From the NCBI GenBank assembly GCA_965153355.1, contig OZ231126.1, forward strand, positions 40,548,001 to 40,612,000: a stretch of DNA of 64,000 nt, in the 5' to 3' direction. The DNA comes from Flaccisagitta enflata (Eukaryota > Chaetognatha > Sagittoidea > Aphragmophora). The translations under genes were made by a program, and so were the position numbers. The notes beneath the pieces are model-generated. The model saw nothing but the letters and a program-made list of their open reading frames with translations. It made no database searches and was not told the DNA's origin. Below, one piece after another: positions 47,461 through 60,065 of the stretch (positions are counted from its first letter, which is position 1; each line of letters begins with the position of its first letter).

Positions 47461-47470
47461 GCAAGGCACG
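46950..47470. repeat. (GTC)n, two (GA)n tracts and (GACA)n
   Basis: GTC/ATC triplets at 46950-47035, GA at 47071-47158 and 47237-47321, and GACA/GACG units at 47322-47463. Confidence 0.92.
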
Positions 47471-48250
47471 GAGACCAAGACGTAATCTCTGACATACATA
47501 ATGAGAAAGATATAGAATGATACAGAGATAGAGAAAGAAAAAAAGAGCGAGACAGAGAGAAAATGAGAGAAAATAAGAGAGGACGAATCAGAGCTGAGAA
47601 ATAAGACTGTTGATGAAATATTGAACAAACAAGCTTATAATATCTTTATCAGTCTACAAACATTCTATCATGAACAGCCTTTAGAAATGGGATCGCAGAA
47701 ATTTGGTTTTGTACTATTCATTTAAAACCGTTTGATTAATTCTAATCCAATACATTTCATGCTTACACAGGGAAGCAAGATTATGTAATTGATAAGAATG
47801 TAGAAACTCAGTGTGATTCAATCACTAACTGTGTCATATAATATGTTTATTCTCTGATATCGTGACTCGTAAGTCATTTGCGTGGTAACGAGGCATTTGA
47901 TGTCAAAATTGAGATGTTTCATGGAAAAAATTAATGCTACTGCCGTTTAGAAATTAGATGATGATTTCTGTAGGAGATGGACAATATTTCAACTCAAACC
48001 TAAACCAGCACACGGATGAAAGACTTTTGAGCACTGATGGCGTTAAATCCGGATATTCAAGAACGTAACTAAGACCATCCCATAAGACCTATTAATGGTA
48101 ACATCACATCATTTAAAAAAGTTCATAATCTTTTGTCATTTGTGTAAAGTGCTACTGACAAGAAAGAGTACCAGGTAAATGGTATCCCCGATCTTGCTGA
48201 GCTATCTGATCCTAATATTGTATTAAGTTCATGACATTTGCAGCTCTGAA
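47471..48250. other. AT-rich intergenic DNA
   Basis: No gene or recognised element. Confidence 0.5.
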
Positions 48251-48252
48251 TC

Positions 48253-48672
48253 TTGAATCATGTATCATGAATCATGAATCATGCATCATGAATCATGAAT
48301 CATGAATCATGAATCATGAATCATGAATCATGAATCACGAATCTTGAATCATGAATCATGAATCATGAATCATGAATCACGAATCACGAATCACGAATCA
48401 CGAATCACGAATCACGAATCAAGAATCAAGAATCACGAATCACGAATCATGAATCATGAATCATGAATCATGAATCATGAATCATGAATCACGAATCACG
48501 AATCATGAATCATGAATCACAAATCATGAATTATGAATCATTAGTCATGAATCATGAATCACGAATCACGAATCACGAATCACGAATCACAAATCACAAA
48601 TCACAAATCACAAATCACAAATCACAAATCACAAATCACAAATCACAAATCATGAATCATGAATCATGAATT
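48253..48672. repeat. Heptanucleotide satellite AATCATG/AATCACG/AATCACA
   Basis: About 58 units of 7 bp. The variants occur in blocks: ATG first, then ACG, ATG again, ACG, and a final run of ACA. Confidence 0.93.
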
Positions 48673-48819
48673 ATCATCTTTCCACAAAGACAGACTATTC
48701 AAATCACGTGAATCGAGAAACCTCATTGTTATTGGCAAAGTTGAATGTGTAAAGAAAAATCAACATTGAATCAACACTCCTGGGCGGAGGTAAAAAGTTT
48801 AATCCATTTCAGATATTGG

Positions 48820-49050
48820 GGGAGAAAAGGAGAGAGACATTAGAAATACTGATGACAGATGAGACAAGGAAGGAGACATGAGATTTACAGGAAAATGAGG
48901 CAAAGATTGAGACATAGAAAATTAAAGGGAATGAGAAGGGGATAAAGAGACACATAATAAAAGCATTAGAGACAAGGATAACGACATAGAAAATAAAGGT
49001 GGATGAGACAAAGGTAGCGACGTAGAAGATAGAAATGGAAAGGTGTGGCG
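48820..49050. repeat. Degenerate repeat rich in GAGACA and GACATAGAAAAT
   Basis: GACATAGAAAAT recurs with GGATGAGACAAAGG-like spacers of roughly 30-45 bp. Confidence 0.55.
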
Positions 49051-49539
49051 GAAAGAGAAAGTTGCAATAAAAAGTTCCGAAGCACAACAACAACCGATTG
49101 GAAACCGAAACAAGGAAAATAGGAACGCTTTCTTTCCACGGAGAACACACTTCCTCTGCGTCCCATTTTAGTTGCTCATTTCGCTCACAACAGTCACAAA
49201 GCAAATTTGCTCGGCTGTTCAGATTATGGCGTTTTACATTTTGTATTCTACGCAGTTTAACTCACTCCCTGCGTGAAATTGCTTTAGTACGCATTTTCAC
49301 CAAAAAAAAAAAAACTTGGCCAGCTCATCCAAATGACCAAATCTGACACTTTTGCCGATGTTCTTTTCCAGAGATCTGTTCAATGTAAGCTATCATATGG
49401 TATGTAACATTGAAGTGATGAAGTACATTTAAAGTTTTTCCTTCTCTGTTCACTTGAATGAAACATCTCTTTCAAATGAAAGAGCGACCAATGAGTATGG
49501 ACTACATAATCACAAGCACGCAACAATTGAAGCAAATAA

Positions 49540-49715
49540 TATCCCTCAAATGGGAACACAACCAGATTAATTTTCAAAACTTCACGTGCACGCAACAATT
49601 GAACAATGAACAATGAACAATGAACAATGAACAATGAACAATGAACAATGAACAATGAACAATGAACAATTGAACAATGAAGGAAATGATATCCCTCAAA
49701 TGGGAACACAACCAA
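49540..49715. repeat. Direct repeat of ~30 bp around (AATGAAC)n
   Basis: ATATCCCTCAAATGGGAACA occurs at 49539 and 49689. Between the copies lies (ACAATGA)n at 49603-49680. Confidence 0.8.
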
Positions 49716-50929
49716 AGAATTGCGCGCGAATAAACAAAAACAATCTAAACCGCGACCGTAAAAAAAACAAGCAAGAATGACGCGGGCGTGAATTTCAATC
49801 AACGACTAATCAACGCAAGGTTGGATAACAATTTAAACAATGCACAACATTGCGCTGTCAGGTATGTTGCAAGCAAACGCCAGGAAAGTTTAGAATGTGA
49901 AACTTTAGCCTGTGTGCTGTCCGTGAAGTATGCCGCAAATGAAACTCCGGATGGCTAACGCTTTAGAGACATAACTAATCCTTGTTCTCGTAATGGACAT
50001 TTGACCCATTGCCTCAGGAATCAGTCAGTCTGAATGATTTCCTTTACCTGTTTACGATTTGTATGGACGACTCTTTGTAGCTTAATTTAATCATTTAAGC
50101 CATGTCTGGTAGGCTTTTCATATGCGATCCCCTTGAGGGACCCGCAGGGTGCTTTTGCTGATGGAGGCTCTTAAGAGTTTCTTTTTGAGACCCACGCGAT
50201 GTGAAAACGAAGCAAGAGAAGTTTTCTTTACCCCGTTTCTATTTCCCGTTGCTTCTCTGTCCATGTCTCAGGTTTCAGGAACCAGCATGCGTAATTTTCT
50301 TTTCCCCCTTTCCCGGTTCGTCGCATCGCCGCTTCTCTGTAGTGCAAGTTGCTCTTAGCACGTCACAGAACACTGCGTTTCATATTGGATTAACTCCTCC
50401 ATGGTCCTTATGGTCCTCAGAGGGAAAACACAAATCTCAAGATTGCTCGTTTGGGTACTGGGCAGCGGCCCGACAAGAGCCGATTACCGTTGCTTTCTTA
50501 AAGGGTAAACGTTTTTACTTCTTCTCTTTTCCTCATCTATTCTCCCCCCCCCCCCCCGCCCCCCTAAAGTCCAGACCCAAAGCATTATTTCCCACTTTGT
50601 AAGGGACAAGGGTAATGGTATAAAACCACTGCCGCTCGAAAAGAGAAAGGAAAAAAAAATAATCGGGTAGTGATGACTCGATGAAATCATAATTTCACCT
50701 GGATTTTCATATTTCTGGTTCAGAAATTAAAATCAACTTTGTCTCTCCTTCACATCAATGAATTCTAATTTCTTCAACAATTGAATTCATTATCTTTTTT
50801 TTTTTTTCATTTGCATATTCCTATTCTTCCTTTTTCACATTTTGATTTTTTAACTCCTTAGTTTTCCTTCCATGGTAATGGTGATGACGATGACGATCAT
50901 TGACGACGACGGTTTGAAATATTCTGTCT

Positions 50930-50960
<31 letters not shown>

Positions 50961-50965
50961 AATCG
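49716..50965. other. Intergenic DNA
   Basis: No gene recognised. A C-homopolymer lies at 50545-50555 and TTTTG repeats at 50932-50960. Confidence 0.5.
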
Positions 50966-50969
50966 TATT

Positions 50970-51128
50970 TGTTTTTAGTCGCGGACTAGCGACTCTATGA
51001 GAGGCTTTGTCCGTCTGTCAGTCGGTCGGTTGGTCCGTGGTGATCGAGTCAAAAAGTGGGAAAACACGCATTTCCGCCCCTGCCCACCCGTCCGCGACTG
51101 ATATTGGCCGTGTATCCGGCCTTTTTTT
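50970..51128 (+). mobile_element. HINE-like element, family B, reference-quality copy
   Basis: AGTCGCGGACTAGCGACTC head hairpin, GAGAGGCTTTGTCCGTC, GGTGATCGAGTCAAAAAGTG, GCCCCTGCCCACCCGTCC, tail GCGACTGATATTGGCC and end GTATCCGGCC. Confidence 0.85.
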
Positions 51129-51395
51129 TCTTTCTTTCTATTTTGTCTTATTTGTGTTGTATTTTATTCGTCGGGAAAAAAGTCGAAGTCAGTCTTTTTG
51201 ACTTTTTGACATATTCGAGAGAAACATGGTTTTCATTTTCTTATTAGAAAGTTGAAAAACTTGATCGACCAAATGGGGCCTCTGATGAAATTGATAATGT
51301 AAGTAAATTTGATAATTCTCTTTCATTTGGCGCCAAGCAGAATGCTCTACAACACTTATTTTTTGCGCTATGATTTTTTAAAGATTTATCTATAA

Positions 51396-51776
51396 ACAAG
51401 GCTGGATAAACGGCCAATACCAGTTGCTGACAGGTGGGCAGGGGTGGAAATGCGCGTTTTCACACTTTCCAACTCGATCATCACGGACGAACCAACGGAC
51501 AAACCAACAGATGGACGGACGGACAGACGGATGGACGGACGGACGGATGGACGAACAGACGGACAGACGGATGGACGAACAGATGGATGGACGGACAGAC
51601 GGATGGACGGACGGACGGACGGACGGACGGACGGACGGACGGACGGACGGACGGATGGACGGACGGATGGACGGACGGACGGACGGATGGACGGACGGAT
51701 GGACAGACAGACGGACAGACAGACGGACGGACAGACAAAGCCTCTCATAGAGTTGCGTGTCCGCAACTAAAAACTC
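51396..51776 (-). mobile_element. HINE-like element, family B, with expanded (GGAC/GGAT)n core
   Basis: AAGGCTGGATAAACGGCC at the left, (GGAC)n with GGAT and AGAC variants over 51505-51735, and GAGTTGCGTGTCCGCAACTA at the right. Open frames through it on both strands are repeat translations. Confidence 0.85.
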
Positions 51777-51839
51777 AAATTGAATTTTTTTCAATCTATC
51801 ATGATTTCAAGTAGGATCAATAAAAGAGTGTATTTATGT

Positions 51840-52950
51840 TTGTTTGAACATGCAAATACAAGAAAACATGTTTATGAGCATAGCTGCTCATCTGTGAGGG
51901 TGTTTTTGAGCATTTTAGCTCATTTAGCTCAGTATTTTTTTAATATTTCAAATGTGATAAGTGAATGAATATTTTGATACATGGTTAAGCAAGCAGATAC
52001 AAACTAGTCATCCAAGGATCGCAAATGGTCAGCGGTACCCGATGCCCTGCTTGGAGTGATTAGCTGAAGAAGCTGAGTGGGAGCAGGGCAGCGGCCCCAA
52101 AGGGCCGATGTCCTGTAAGACACAGGGGTGAATTTCCAGCCGTCCTTAGAGGCCTTGGTAGCAACTTTCCATGTTATTCAATAGGAATTTTGCATTTTTT
52201 CAATTTCTCGTCAATTTACCATGTTATTCAATAGGAATTAAGCATTTTTTCAATTTCTCATTAATTTACCATGTTATTCAATGGGAATTTTGCATTTTTC
52301 GCAATTTTCCTTAATTTTCAATGTTATTCAATGGGAAGTTTGTATTTTGTCAATTTCCCATGGGAATTTGAGGCTTGAGAAGCTTACGGCCTTTGAGCTC
52401 TTTGAGGCCGCTGCTCAAAAAGCATGTCAATGAGCATATCTGCTCATCTATGAGGGTGTTTTTAAGTATTCTTGCTCACTTAGCTCATTTAGCTGGGTTT
52501 TTTTCTGATTTTTAATGGGATAAACAGGGGTGTATATTCTTGAGTCGCTTTTGATTTTTTTCCCCCCCTGCCTTTGATTTTCTTCCCCGCGACGCGTCGC
52601 GCCGCGTTTTTATATCTAGGATTATCTACCCCATATAGCAATAAAAGTATGTAGTTAAGGATTAAATAGTGTTAAATTGTGTTTTACTAATTGAGTTTTA
52701 TGATTTGGTACTGTCAAAAGTTATATTTTCCCCCAATTTCCTTTTTTTCCCTTTTTTCCCCCTTTGATTTCTTTCCCCATCTCCCCCCCCCACCGGGGGG
52801 GGGGAAAACTCAAGAATATACAGGCCTGGGGATAAATAAAAAAAATATTTTGATGTGAGCATGCTAATTCAAGAAAGCATGTCAGTGAGCATAGCTGGTT
52901 GTCTGGTTGAGTGATTTTGAGCATTTTAGCTCATCTACCTCATTTGGCTC
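51840..52950. repeat. Dispersed and tandem repeats: GCTCATTTAGCTC blocks and a ~58 bp unit
   Basis: A block with GAGCATAGCTGCTCATCTGT and TTTAGCTCATTTAGCTC occurs near 51878, 52432 and 52887. ACCATGTTATTCAATAGGAA repeats about four times at 52150-52345. No gene seen up to 53456. Confidence 0.7.
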
Positions 52951-53348
52951 AGTCCTATTTTTCTCTGATTTTCAGTGCAATCAATACATAAAATTGTTCT
53001 TGATTTGATTTGCAGTGACTAAAAACAAGCTTGCTGAAAAGTGACCAATGGTTACGACTTTTTTCCTCACGGCGACAGCCGCCATTACTGGTATTTGTTG
53101 TTTTTTCTTTCTTTCTTTTTTGACGTAATCCCGTTTTTAAAAACAAAAAAATTGACTGAAATCCTAAATGCTGAAATAACGAGAGCGCTACCAATAAATG
53201 TGTCACTCGGAAAAAAGGTATGACACTAAAAGAAGAGGATCGCATGAAAACAAGGCCAAATGTCTGGGGGCTGTAATCGCTTGCGGGGGGCATAGGAAAT
53301 CGTCACTTGTAGTTTGGGCAAAAATGCTAACAGCCATGAAAATTTGAA

Positions 53349-53400
53349 CAAGGCCAGATACTCAGCTACCCGAGTCGCCTGCGGTCGATAAGCGCAGCAA
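53349..53400 (-). mobile_element. HINE-like family A end fragment
   Basis: CAAGGCCAGATACTCAGCTA followed by CCCGAGTCGCCTGCGG. The rest of the element is missing. Confidence 0.5.
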
Positions 53401-53456
53401 TGCAATACGTTTATAAAGCACATGAACAATAACATATAAACCACTCATACACGCCA

Positions 53457-54067
53457 TAACACCTCTCACAAAATTAGGCGAACTAGGATCAGGACAAGCC
53501 TAAAATTGTGTTTAAAAGTCCAAGGCAGGAGTCCAGGTTAATGATAGTATTGAAATATGGTATTTGCATGAGGGTTCTACGAAAAAAAAAAATCCAAATC
53601 ATATCAACCAAGTGCTGCAAATAGCTGTATCAAATGATATCATGCAAATTAAAGGTTTTGTTTGGCTTAAGATTCATTGCTAAAACCATTCTCTTTGACA
53701 GAGGGTTTTCGTTACTTTTCGCAGCTGTCAATGACTGTATCTTAGTAATGTTGACTCAATTTTGTCTGTTAGTGATACAAGAACCTGAAAAATGATGTGT
53801 GCTTGCATTTTTCAAGGTAAAATTCAAGGAGGTTTAAGTTGTCCCATTATCAAAAATTTCCAAGTCAAAATCAGTCATAATCTTTCACTGCATTTTTGCC
53901 ATAACACTTTCCGAGAGCCACGCACTATCCCGGGTACACAATAAGGCCACGGTTTGTGAAACTACTATATTTTAGCTTCCTTTGTGTCAAATTTCAGCCC
54001 ACTGAATGAATTATTTCTATCAATTTTGATGTTTTTGCCAGTTCGCCTAATTATGTGAGAGGTGTTA
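53457..54067. mobile_element. 611-bp element with ~30-bp terminal inverted repeats
   Basis: The left end TAACACCTCTCACAAAATTA (GGCGAACT follows) is mirrored at 54037-54067 with two mismatches. There is no coding capacity, so it is a non-autonomous DNA transposon. No convincing target duplication was found. Confidence 0.75.
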
Positions 54068-54697
54068 AAAGGAAATTGTTACTGATGGACAGACAATTCG
54101 GTTGGAAAAACTGGATGTGTAAGCAAATGTTTTAATACTGTCGGAAGTGGGGTAAAATTTTTGTTTGAGCAAGGGCCATACGGTTGATCAAGCTGGTAAA
54201 GGGGAATACTTGTGTAACAAAACATCTAAATGATCGACCAACGTATAAACTCAATCGCAGGCACGGCTTTAAAAAGATAAATTGATAAAGACGCTATCTA
54301 TAAGTTTATTAGATATGTAAGGTTATTAGATTGCAAATGTTTGTCATAATCTCATCAAATACGTTAATACCGGCTCTCTGTTGCATTGAACTTAGCATGT
54401 GTGAAGTCATTGACGACGGAATTTCAGTTGGTTTGTAGAAGATTTAAAAAAGCGTGCCACTCAATTCTCCACAAAACAGAAAAAACAAAACAAATATGCT
54501 TACTAAAATTGGTGAAGGCTTGATGATTAACAACTGTGTAACCGAAATCAACATTGTAATCGTGTTGAAACCAAACCGTAAGGCGGTGGAAACTAAACGC
54601 AACCGCAGGACATTTTAATCCAAGGAAAACACTGATCTTTTATGTGACTGAATTCCCTCAGTTGCATTAAACAGTGTGCCTCTGACATCTAACAGAA

Positions 54698-55496
54698 CAA
54701 GGCCAACACCTAACCATGCCAAAATAAAAAACCGCAGTACGTTTTGAAATGCTTGGCTCATTAGTTGGAGGCAAATCTACAAAAAATCTATGACCATTTT
54801 AAAGAGCTTCAAAAAATCTATCATTTGATTGGTGTCAGAAAGTTCTTGCTCAAAAACTTTAAAAGTTACAAAAGTTTAAAGTTAAATTGCCAATATCACA
54901 ATTGCAGGAAATTAAATTTTTGTTCCTCTCCATAAACTGTACCTTTTGTATTCATTTAATCTTATTTTCTAAACAAATAAAGCTACTGATTTCTGCTTGG
55001 CGGCATTTTGAAGAAAATGTTCCAAATTTTTTTTCTGTCATGAATTTTTTTTCATTCAGGTGAATATCAATAGAGGTACAAAGGAAACAATGAAAAAATT
55101 TGACCATCAATTTCCTGGCAATTGGGATATTGACATGTTAACTTAAAATGGTTGTAAGTTTTAAAGTTTTTGAGCTAAAACTTTCTGACACCACTCAAAT
55201 GATAAATTTTTTGAAGCTCTTTAAAATGCTCATAGATTTTGTGTAGTTTTGCCTCTTAATAAAGAGCCAAGGGTCATCATATCGCAGTGCGGTTTTTTAT
55301 TTTGGCATGGTTTTAAGTCGCGTGCGAGACATACAGATTGACTTAGAATAACTTAGAATGACTTAGAATGACTCAGCATACTCTTAAATGACTTTAAATA
55401 ATTCAAAGAAATAAAATGGATGAAAAAAGTAAAAGTGTGACAGACCGACAGACCGACCGACAATGCGGGGTGTAGAGTTGCGTGCACGTGACTAAA
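54698..55496 (-). mobile_element. HINE-like element, family A, split by a foldback element
   Basis: CAAGGCCAACACCTAACC at the left end and AGTCGCGTGCGAGAC after the foldback line up with the family A tail. The GACC block and head GTTGCGTGCACGTGACTAAA end near 55496. Confidence 0.65.
54712..55312. mobile_element. 600-bp foldback element with ~240-bp inverted arms
   Basis: The left arm AACCATGCCAAAATAAAAAA is mirrored at the right end. Pairing continues through CTTCAAAAAATCTATCATTTG and AAACTTTAAAA to near 54950 and 55075. The unpaired centre is ~120 bp. It is non-coding. Confidence 0.82.
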
Positions 55497-55499
55497 AAA

Positions 55500-56580
55500 A
55501 AACCAAAATGCTCACTAAAATTGGTGATGGCTGAATGATTTGCAACAGTGTAACCAAAATCAACGTTGTAATTGTGAGGAAACCATACCGTTAAAGGGTA
55601 AAAACTAAATGTAATCGCCCAACATTTCAATCCATTTTCCTTCGCTTTGTCAGCCCGTCCCCTTGTCCTTTGGTTGGTCCGTCCACCCTTCAATCAGTTA
55701 GACTTTTTCTCTAAATACTCATTGCCAGCTTCTTGCAACTGATTGTATCGACTTCACCCGGCCCTTGACACTTACTTATGACAGCGTCCCTCCGAGGCCA
55801 ACATTTGTGTTTCAAAGAAGGTCAAAATGGGAAAAAAAATAGATGCAAATGCAAAAACAAGTTATTAAAAGTGATTGAGGTGGGTCAGATATGATATTCA
55901 AGAGAAAAATTTGCATTTATTTAGCAATAGGACCCAGTTTAGGCAATGATACTAAAAAAAGATATTCTTTTTTTTCATTTTTGGTCACTGATAGAATGGT
56001 TGAAATTCTAAATTTGCATAGAAAATGAAAAAATGCAAAAACCAAGAACAAAATGATTACGGAGAGAACTATGTTTTTCAAAATGCAAAATTTCCCTGTA
56101 TACAGCTTTCTAAGAATTTTAACCTCAGAAAATAGAAAAAATTGTAAGAAGAAATTCACTTAAAATCATCATTTTCCTCCTTGTTCTCATGTGAATTGCA
56201 TAGTTCAAATAACATTTAAGGTCAGAATATGATAAATTTGTATGCACCAAGTATCTTTAGAGACAATTTGTCCAGTAAAAGCATTCCAGCTTCATTACTG
56301 TCCGGATAATGATGCAAAAAGTGTGGTGAAACTCTCAAGTTTCCTTTAAAGATTTGCCGTCTTATCAAGGATAGATTTTAGACAGTTTGCATTTTCTGAT
56401 CGTAAAATTTCTCGGCCACAATTAATTTGCAATAAAACTTAGTGGGGTTATGAAATAAGTTCAAGAGACTTTCGTTCGGTGGTTATCAATTTTGGCGACA
56501 TTCATTCATGAATGAATTAGTGTCTTTCCTGTTTGGTCTGCGCTGGTGCTAAGCTTGTTAAGGGTGAAGGGCAGTTGAGA
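55500..56580. other. AT-rich intergenic DNA
   Basis: No gene or recognised element. A diverged copy of the segment at 54500-54620 (ACTAAAATTGGTGAAGGCTT-like) occupies 55508-55630. Confidence 0.5.
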
Positions 56581-56584
56581 TTTT

Positions 56585-56877
<293 letters not shown>

Positions 56878-56939
56878 TGCAAAACTCTACTCCCCGCCTT
56901 GTCCGTCCGTCCATTACTCGGTCTTGGTCGGTCTCTGTC

Positions 56940-57078
56940 ACAGCCTTGAGGCCCACATCCCAGCCTTGAGGCCCAAATCTCATCCTTGAATCCCTAAGAT
57001 TGGGATTTGGTCCTCAAGGCCCAAATCCCAGCCTTGAGAACAATCTCAGCCTTGAGGCCAAAATTCCAGCCTTGAGGT
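56940..57078. repeat. ~20-bp tandem repeat CAGCCTTGAGGCCCAAATC
   Basis: Six to seven imperfect units, followed by a copy of the GGA-rich repeat also seen at 44690. Confidence 0.75.
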
Positions 57079-57249
57079 TAGGTTCTGAGTCAGAGGGGAA
57101 GGGGACGGAGGAGGAGAAGGAGGAGGCAAAAATCCCCCACATGTGTGAAAGCATGAGTCATTGACCCTTTTGGGACTGTTGCCCTGCTCCCCGCCCCCCA
57201 ACTTTAACCACAACCTACTTAGGCAGGGCATGGGTACCGCTGACCAATT

Positions 57250-57405
57250 AACCCTTTTGCGACAATTATTTTACTTTTTTCTGTTTTTGCGGTGTTTGGC
57301 TTCACTACCTAATCAGTGATTAGTAACCACTACCCATTTGTCTCTCAAATAGGGTCCCTGTCCACTCGCAAACGACTGGGGTAGCCATGCATCCGGCCTT
57401 GTTCT
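57250..57405 (+). mobile_element. HINE-like family A tail fragment
   Basis: TTTTTGCGGTGTTTGGC, GGGTCCCTGTCCACTCGC, AACGACTGGGGTAGCCATGC and ATCCGGCCTTGTT. Confidence 0.6.
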
Positions 57406-58509
57406 CTCTCTCCTCCACTTTGCCTGGCTTTCATTTTATTCCTTTCCCTCAGTTTTCCCAAAGTACACCATATATTTGCTTCAGAATAGTGATATAACGG
57501 GAAGATAGGCATCTATCATGTTCACCAAGAGACTCTTCCTTTCACGGGGCAACTTTGCCTATCAACATCGAGTCTGTCTCTCTGTCTCTGTTCTTCTGCT
57601 CTCTCCCTCTCTCTCTCTCACACTTTCTTTTCTATCCTTCATAAGCAGCAGTTCCCAAGTGCCGATGTCCCGTGTTGCGCAAGGTGATACCTTTTTGATT
57701 TATACACCTTTTGAAGCTTAGGCCAAGAATTTAAACAGAGTTATTTACCCATGTGTACTCAAGTTGGGACTGCAGGGTTTTTTTTTTCTTTAATACCACT
57801 CTGTGGTAGTTTATCACTGAATTCATGATTGATGCGGAGTGCCACCGTCATTTCATTGCCAAATATGAGATTTGTCAAGTTTCATGACCATCTAACAAGT
57901 TCCTGACAGGGCAGTAACCCCTTCTACAACGACGAAAAGCCTAAAGAATATTGGATTCTATGAATCTCTGAGTGTGTCCTATGGTAATTAGAGGGGATGG
58001 GGGGCACGGTCTTTACAGGAACTTGTCAGATGGCCATGAGACTTAGCAATTCTCAATGTTAACAGGGTTGGAAGAGAAATCTGCACTAGCTTTATATTCT
58101 GAATCATATTTGAAGGACTTTGAAGGACCCCAGGTTGGACGTTTTTGAAAGAGGTAAGATACCTTTTCTCTATCTATATAAGGGCAGTGCTCCTTCAAAA
58201 GTTGACGCAGCAGATATAGCCAGGGCAGATATCTCTGCACTCCCTGTCATGATAAAACTAAAAAGTGTCAGTATGTAAAATTACATCGTTTTTGAGGAAA
58301 GCGACCAGGCATTCCAATCCTAAAATCTAATACCATTGATCAGGTCATGGGTACGCCTGATCATTCACAATTCTTTGGTCACTGATTTCCATCTTTTTTT
58401 CTATTTCTGTCGGTTTCCCATCATTCATAACGATGTGCATCATAACTGAAAGGAGATTGTCATCTCCTGCTTCTCTTTTTCCATCTTCTTGAAAAATGAA
58501 TGGATTTTT
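57406..58509. other. Intergenic DNA
   Basis: No gene with a recognisable domain. A short exon-like segment near 58065-58152 ends in GAG|GTAAGA, but its frame closes quickly. Confidence 0.45.
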
Positions 58510-58710
58510 TTAGTCGCGTTCTACGCGACTCTACACCCCGCTTTGTCCGTCCATTCGTCGGTTGGTCGGTCGGTTGGGTGGTCCAACTTGTTTTACTTAA
58601 TGTTTTTGCTGTCTCTGGCCTCACTGCTCCCGTCAAATGCTCAAGTAACCTTAAATACGGCTCTTGCGCACCCGCGCGTGACGGGGATAACCATGCATCC
58701 AGCTTTATTA
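58510..58710 (+). mobile_element. HINE-like element, family A
   Basis: AGTCGCGTTCTACGCGACTC head, GGTCGGTCGGTTGG block, GCACCCGCGCGTGACGGGG tail. Confidence 0.78.
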
Positions 58711-58740
58711 TTTTTCATTGTTGACCTGCAGGTGCTTTTT

Positions 58741-58932
58741 TAGTCGCGTGCTACGCGACTCTACACCCCGCTTTGTCGGTCCGTCCGTCCGTCTGTCCGT
58801 CCGTCACACTTTACTTTTTCGGCGTTTATGGGGTTTTTCGCTATACCGCTCCTGCCCAAATGCTCTACTGACCTCAAATATGGCCCCTGCCCACCCGCAC
58901 GCGACCAGGGAAGCCGTGTATCCGGCCTTGTT
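58741..58932 (+). mobile_element. HINE-like element, family A, reference-quality copy
   Basis: AGTCGCGTGCTACGCGACT head hairpin, CTACACCCCGCTTTGTC, (GTCC)n, CACACTTTACTTTTTCGGC, CCGCTCCTGCCCAAATGC, CTGCCCACCCGCACGCGACC tail and GTATCCGGCCTTG. It sits 30 bp from the previous copy. Confidence 0.87.
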
Positions 58933-59809
58933 TTTCTATCATTCTGGGGCAGCGTACATGCATGTGACTTAATTTCTACCAACCTATCCTTTAACAGCTA
59001 CTGTGAAAATAGCGAAGGGATGAGTTGTGAAAACCACGGTCGATATCAATTCCCTGTCATACCCCCCCCCCCCCCAAAAAAAAAAAAAAAGAAAAGAAAC
59101 CATAAATACAGATCCGCAATCGAAAACAAGTCCCTTGCAGTTGGACTGGGAGTAATGCTCAGACGTCACTTTTTTCGTTGTTATCTTTTTCACTGCTTCG
59201 TGAACATTCTTTATCTCAAAAATATTTATATTGTTCCTAACTTTTGACATTTCTTGCATGGGTGTCAACAGTATTCGTATCGCCTGCAGTTTTTCGAATA
59301 ATGCCGAAAATCTTTCTGTTTATTCATCGCAGACAGTGAACAATCATTACTCAACTCCGTCTAAAGTATCCTTCACGAGGTGGTCACTCAATCCCAAAAG
59401 AAATGTCCTTCACATTACAATGAGTTTATCACCCTTCCCAATGGACAATACCCATCACCTTTAACGTTGATATTGTATATCACCTACACGGTTGCCTATA
59501 GAAAATACCATCGCATCATGGGGACGTCACCTCTGCGTATCTATCAGCGTATCTATCAAAAAATTTCCATAACCCGTGTCGTTATCACCCATTCCAGTCA
59601 CAAATGTGTCTCCCGAACTTATATGTTATATCGACTGCATCAGACATCTACAAGGTTGTTACATCTTCCCCTTCACCTACGAGGTTGTCACCTATGCCTC
59701 TGCCCTGACAAATATGAAAACGAGACGTGAATTGAACCAAAAGTCATTAATTCTGCGCCTGACTCCTCTTTTTGACCTTTGACCTTTTGGCAACGCAATC
59801 GTGGCCGTG
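58933..59809. other. Intergenic DNA
   Basis: No recognised gene. Short overlapping open frames at 59231-59782 have no family signature. Confidence 0.45.
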
Positions 59810-60065
59810 CCTGAACCTTGACAACACACCACGTCGGAATCTTGACTTTACGTCAGGTCGGAATCTTGACATCACATCAGGTCAGAATCTTGACTTCACA
59901 TCAGGTCAGAATCTTGACGACAAACCACGTTGAAGTCTTGACTTCACATCAGGAAAGAATCTTGACATCATAATAGATCAGAATCTTGACTTTGCTTCAG
60001 GTCAGAATCTTTTCTTTACATTAGGTCAGAACCTTGACTTTTCATCAGGTCGGAATCTTTATGAT
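59810..60065. repeat. ~24-bp tandem repeat, AATCTTGACNTCACATCAGG type
   Basis: About ten degenerate units of GAATCTTGACATCACATCAG with GTCA. One more unit lies near 60540. Confidence 0.82.

Noticed and set aside
48253-49680. CRISPR-like regularity of the heptamer arrays
   Set aside because: Units are 7 bp with no unique spacers, in a eukaryotic sequence. They are simple satellites.
51386-51814. Overlapping open frames rich in Asp-Gly-Arg-Thr or Val-Arg-Pro-Ser
   Set aside because: They are all repeat frames of the expanded (GGAC)n core of a HINE-like element.
59380-59782. Two overlapping plus-strand open frames of ~70-115 codons
   Set aside because: No family signature, and they overlap in different frames. 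Probably chance.
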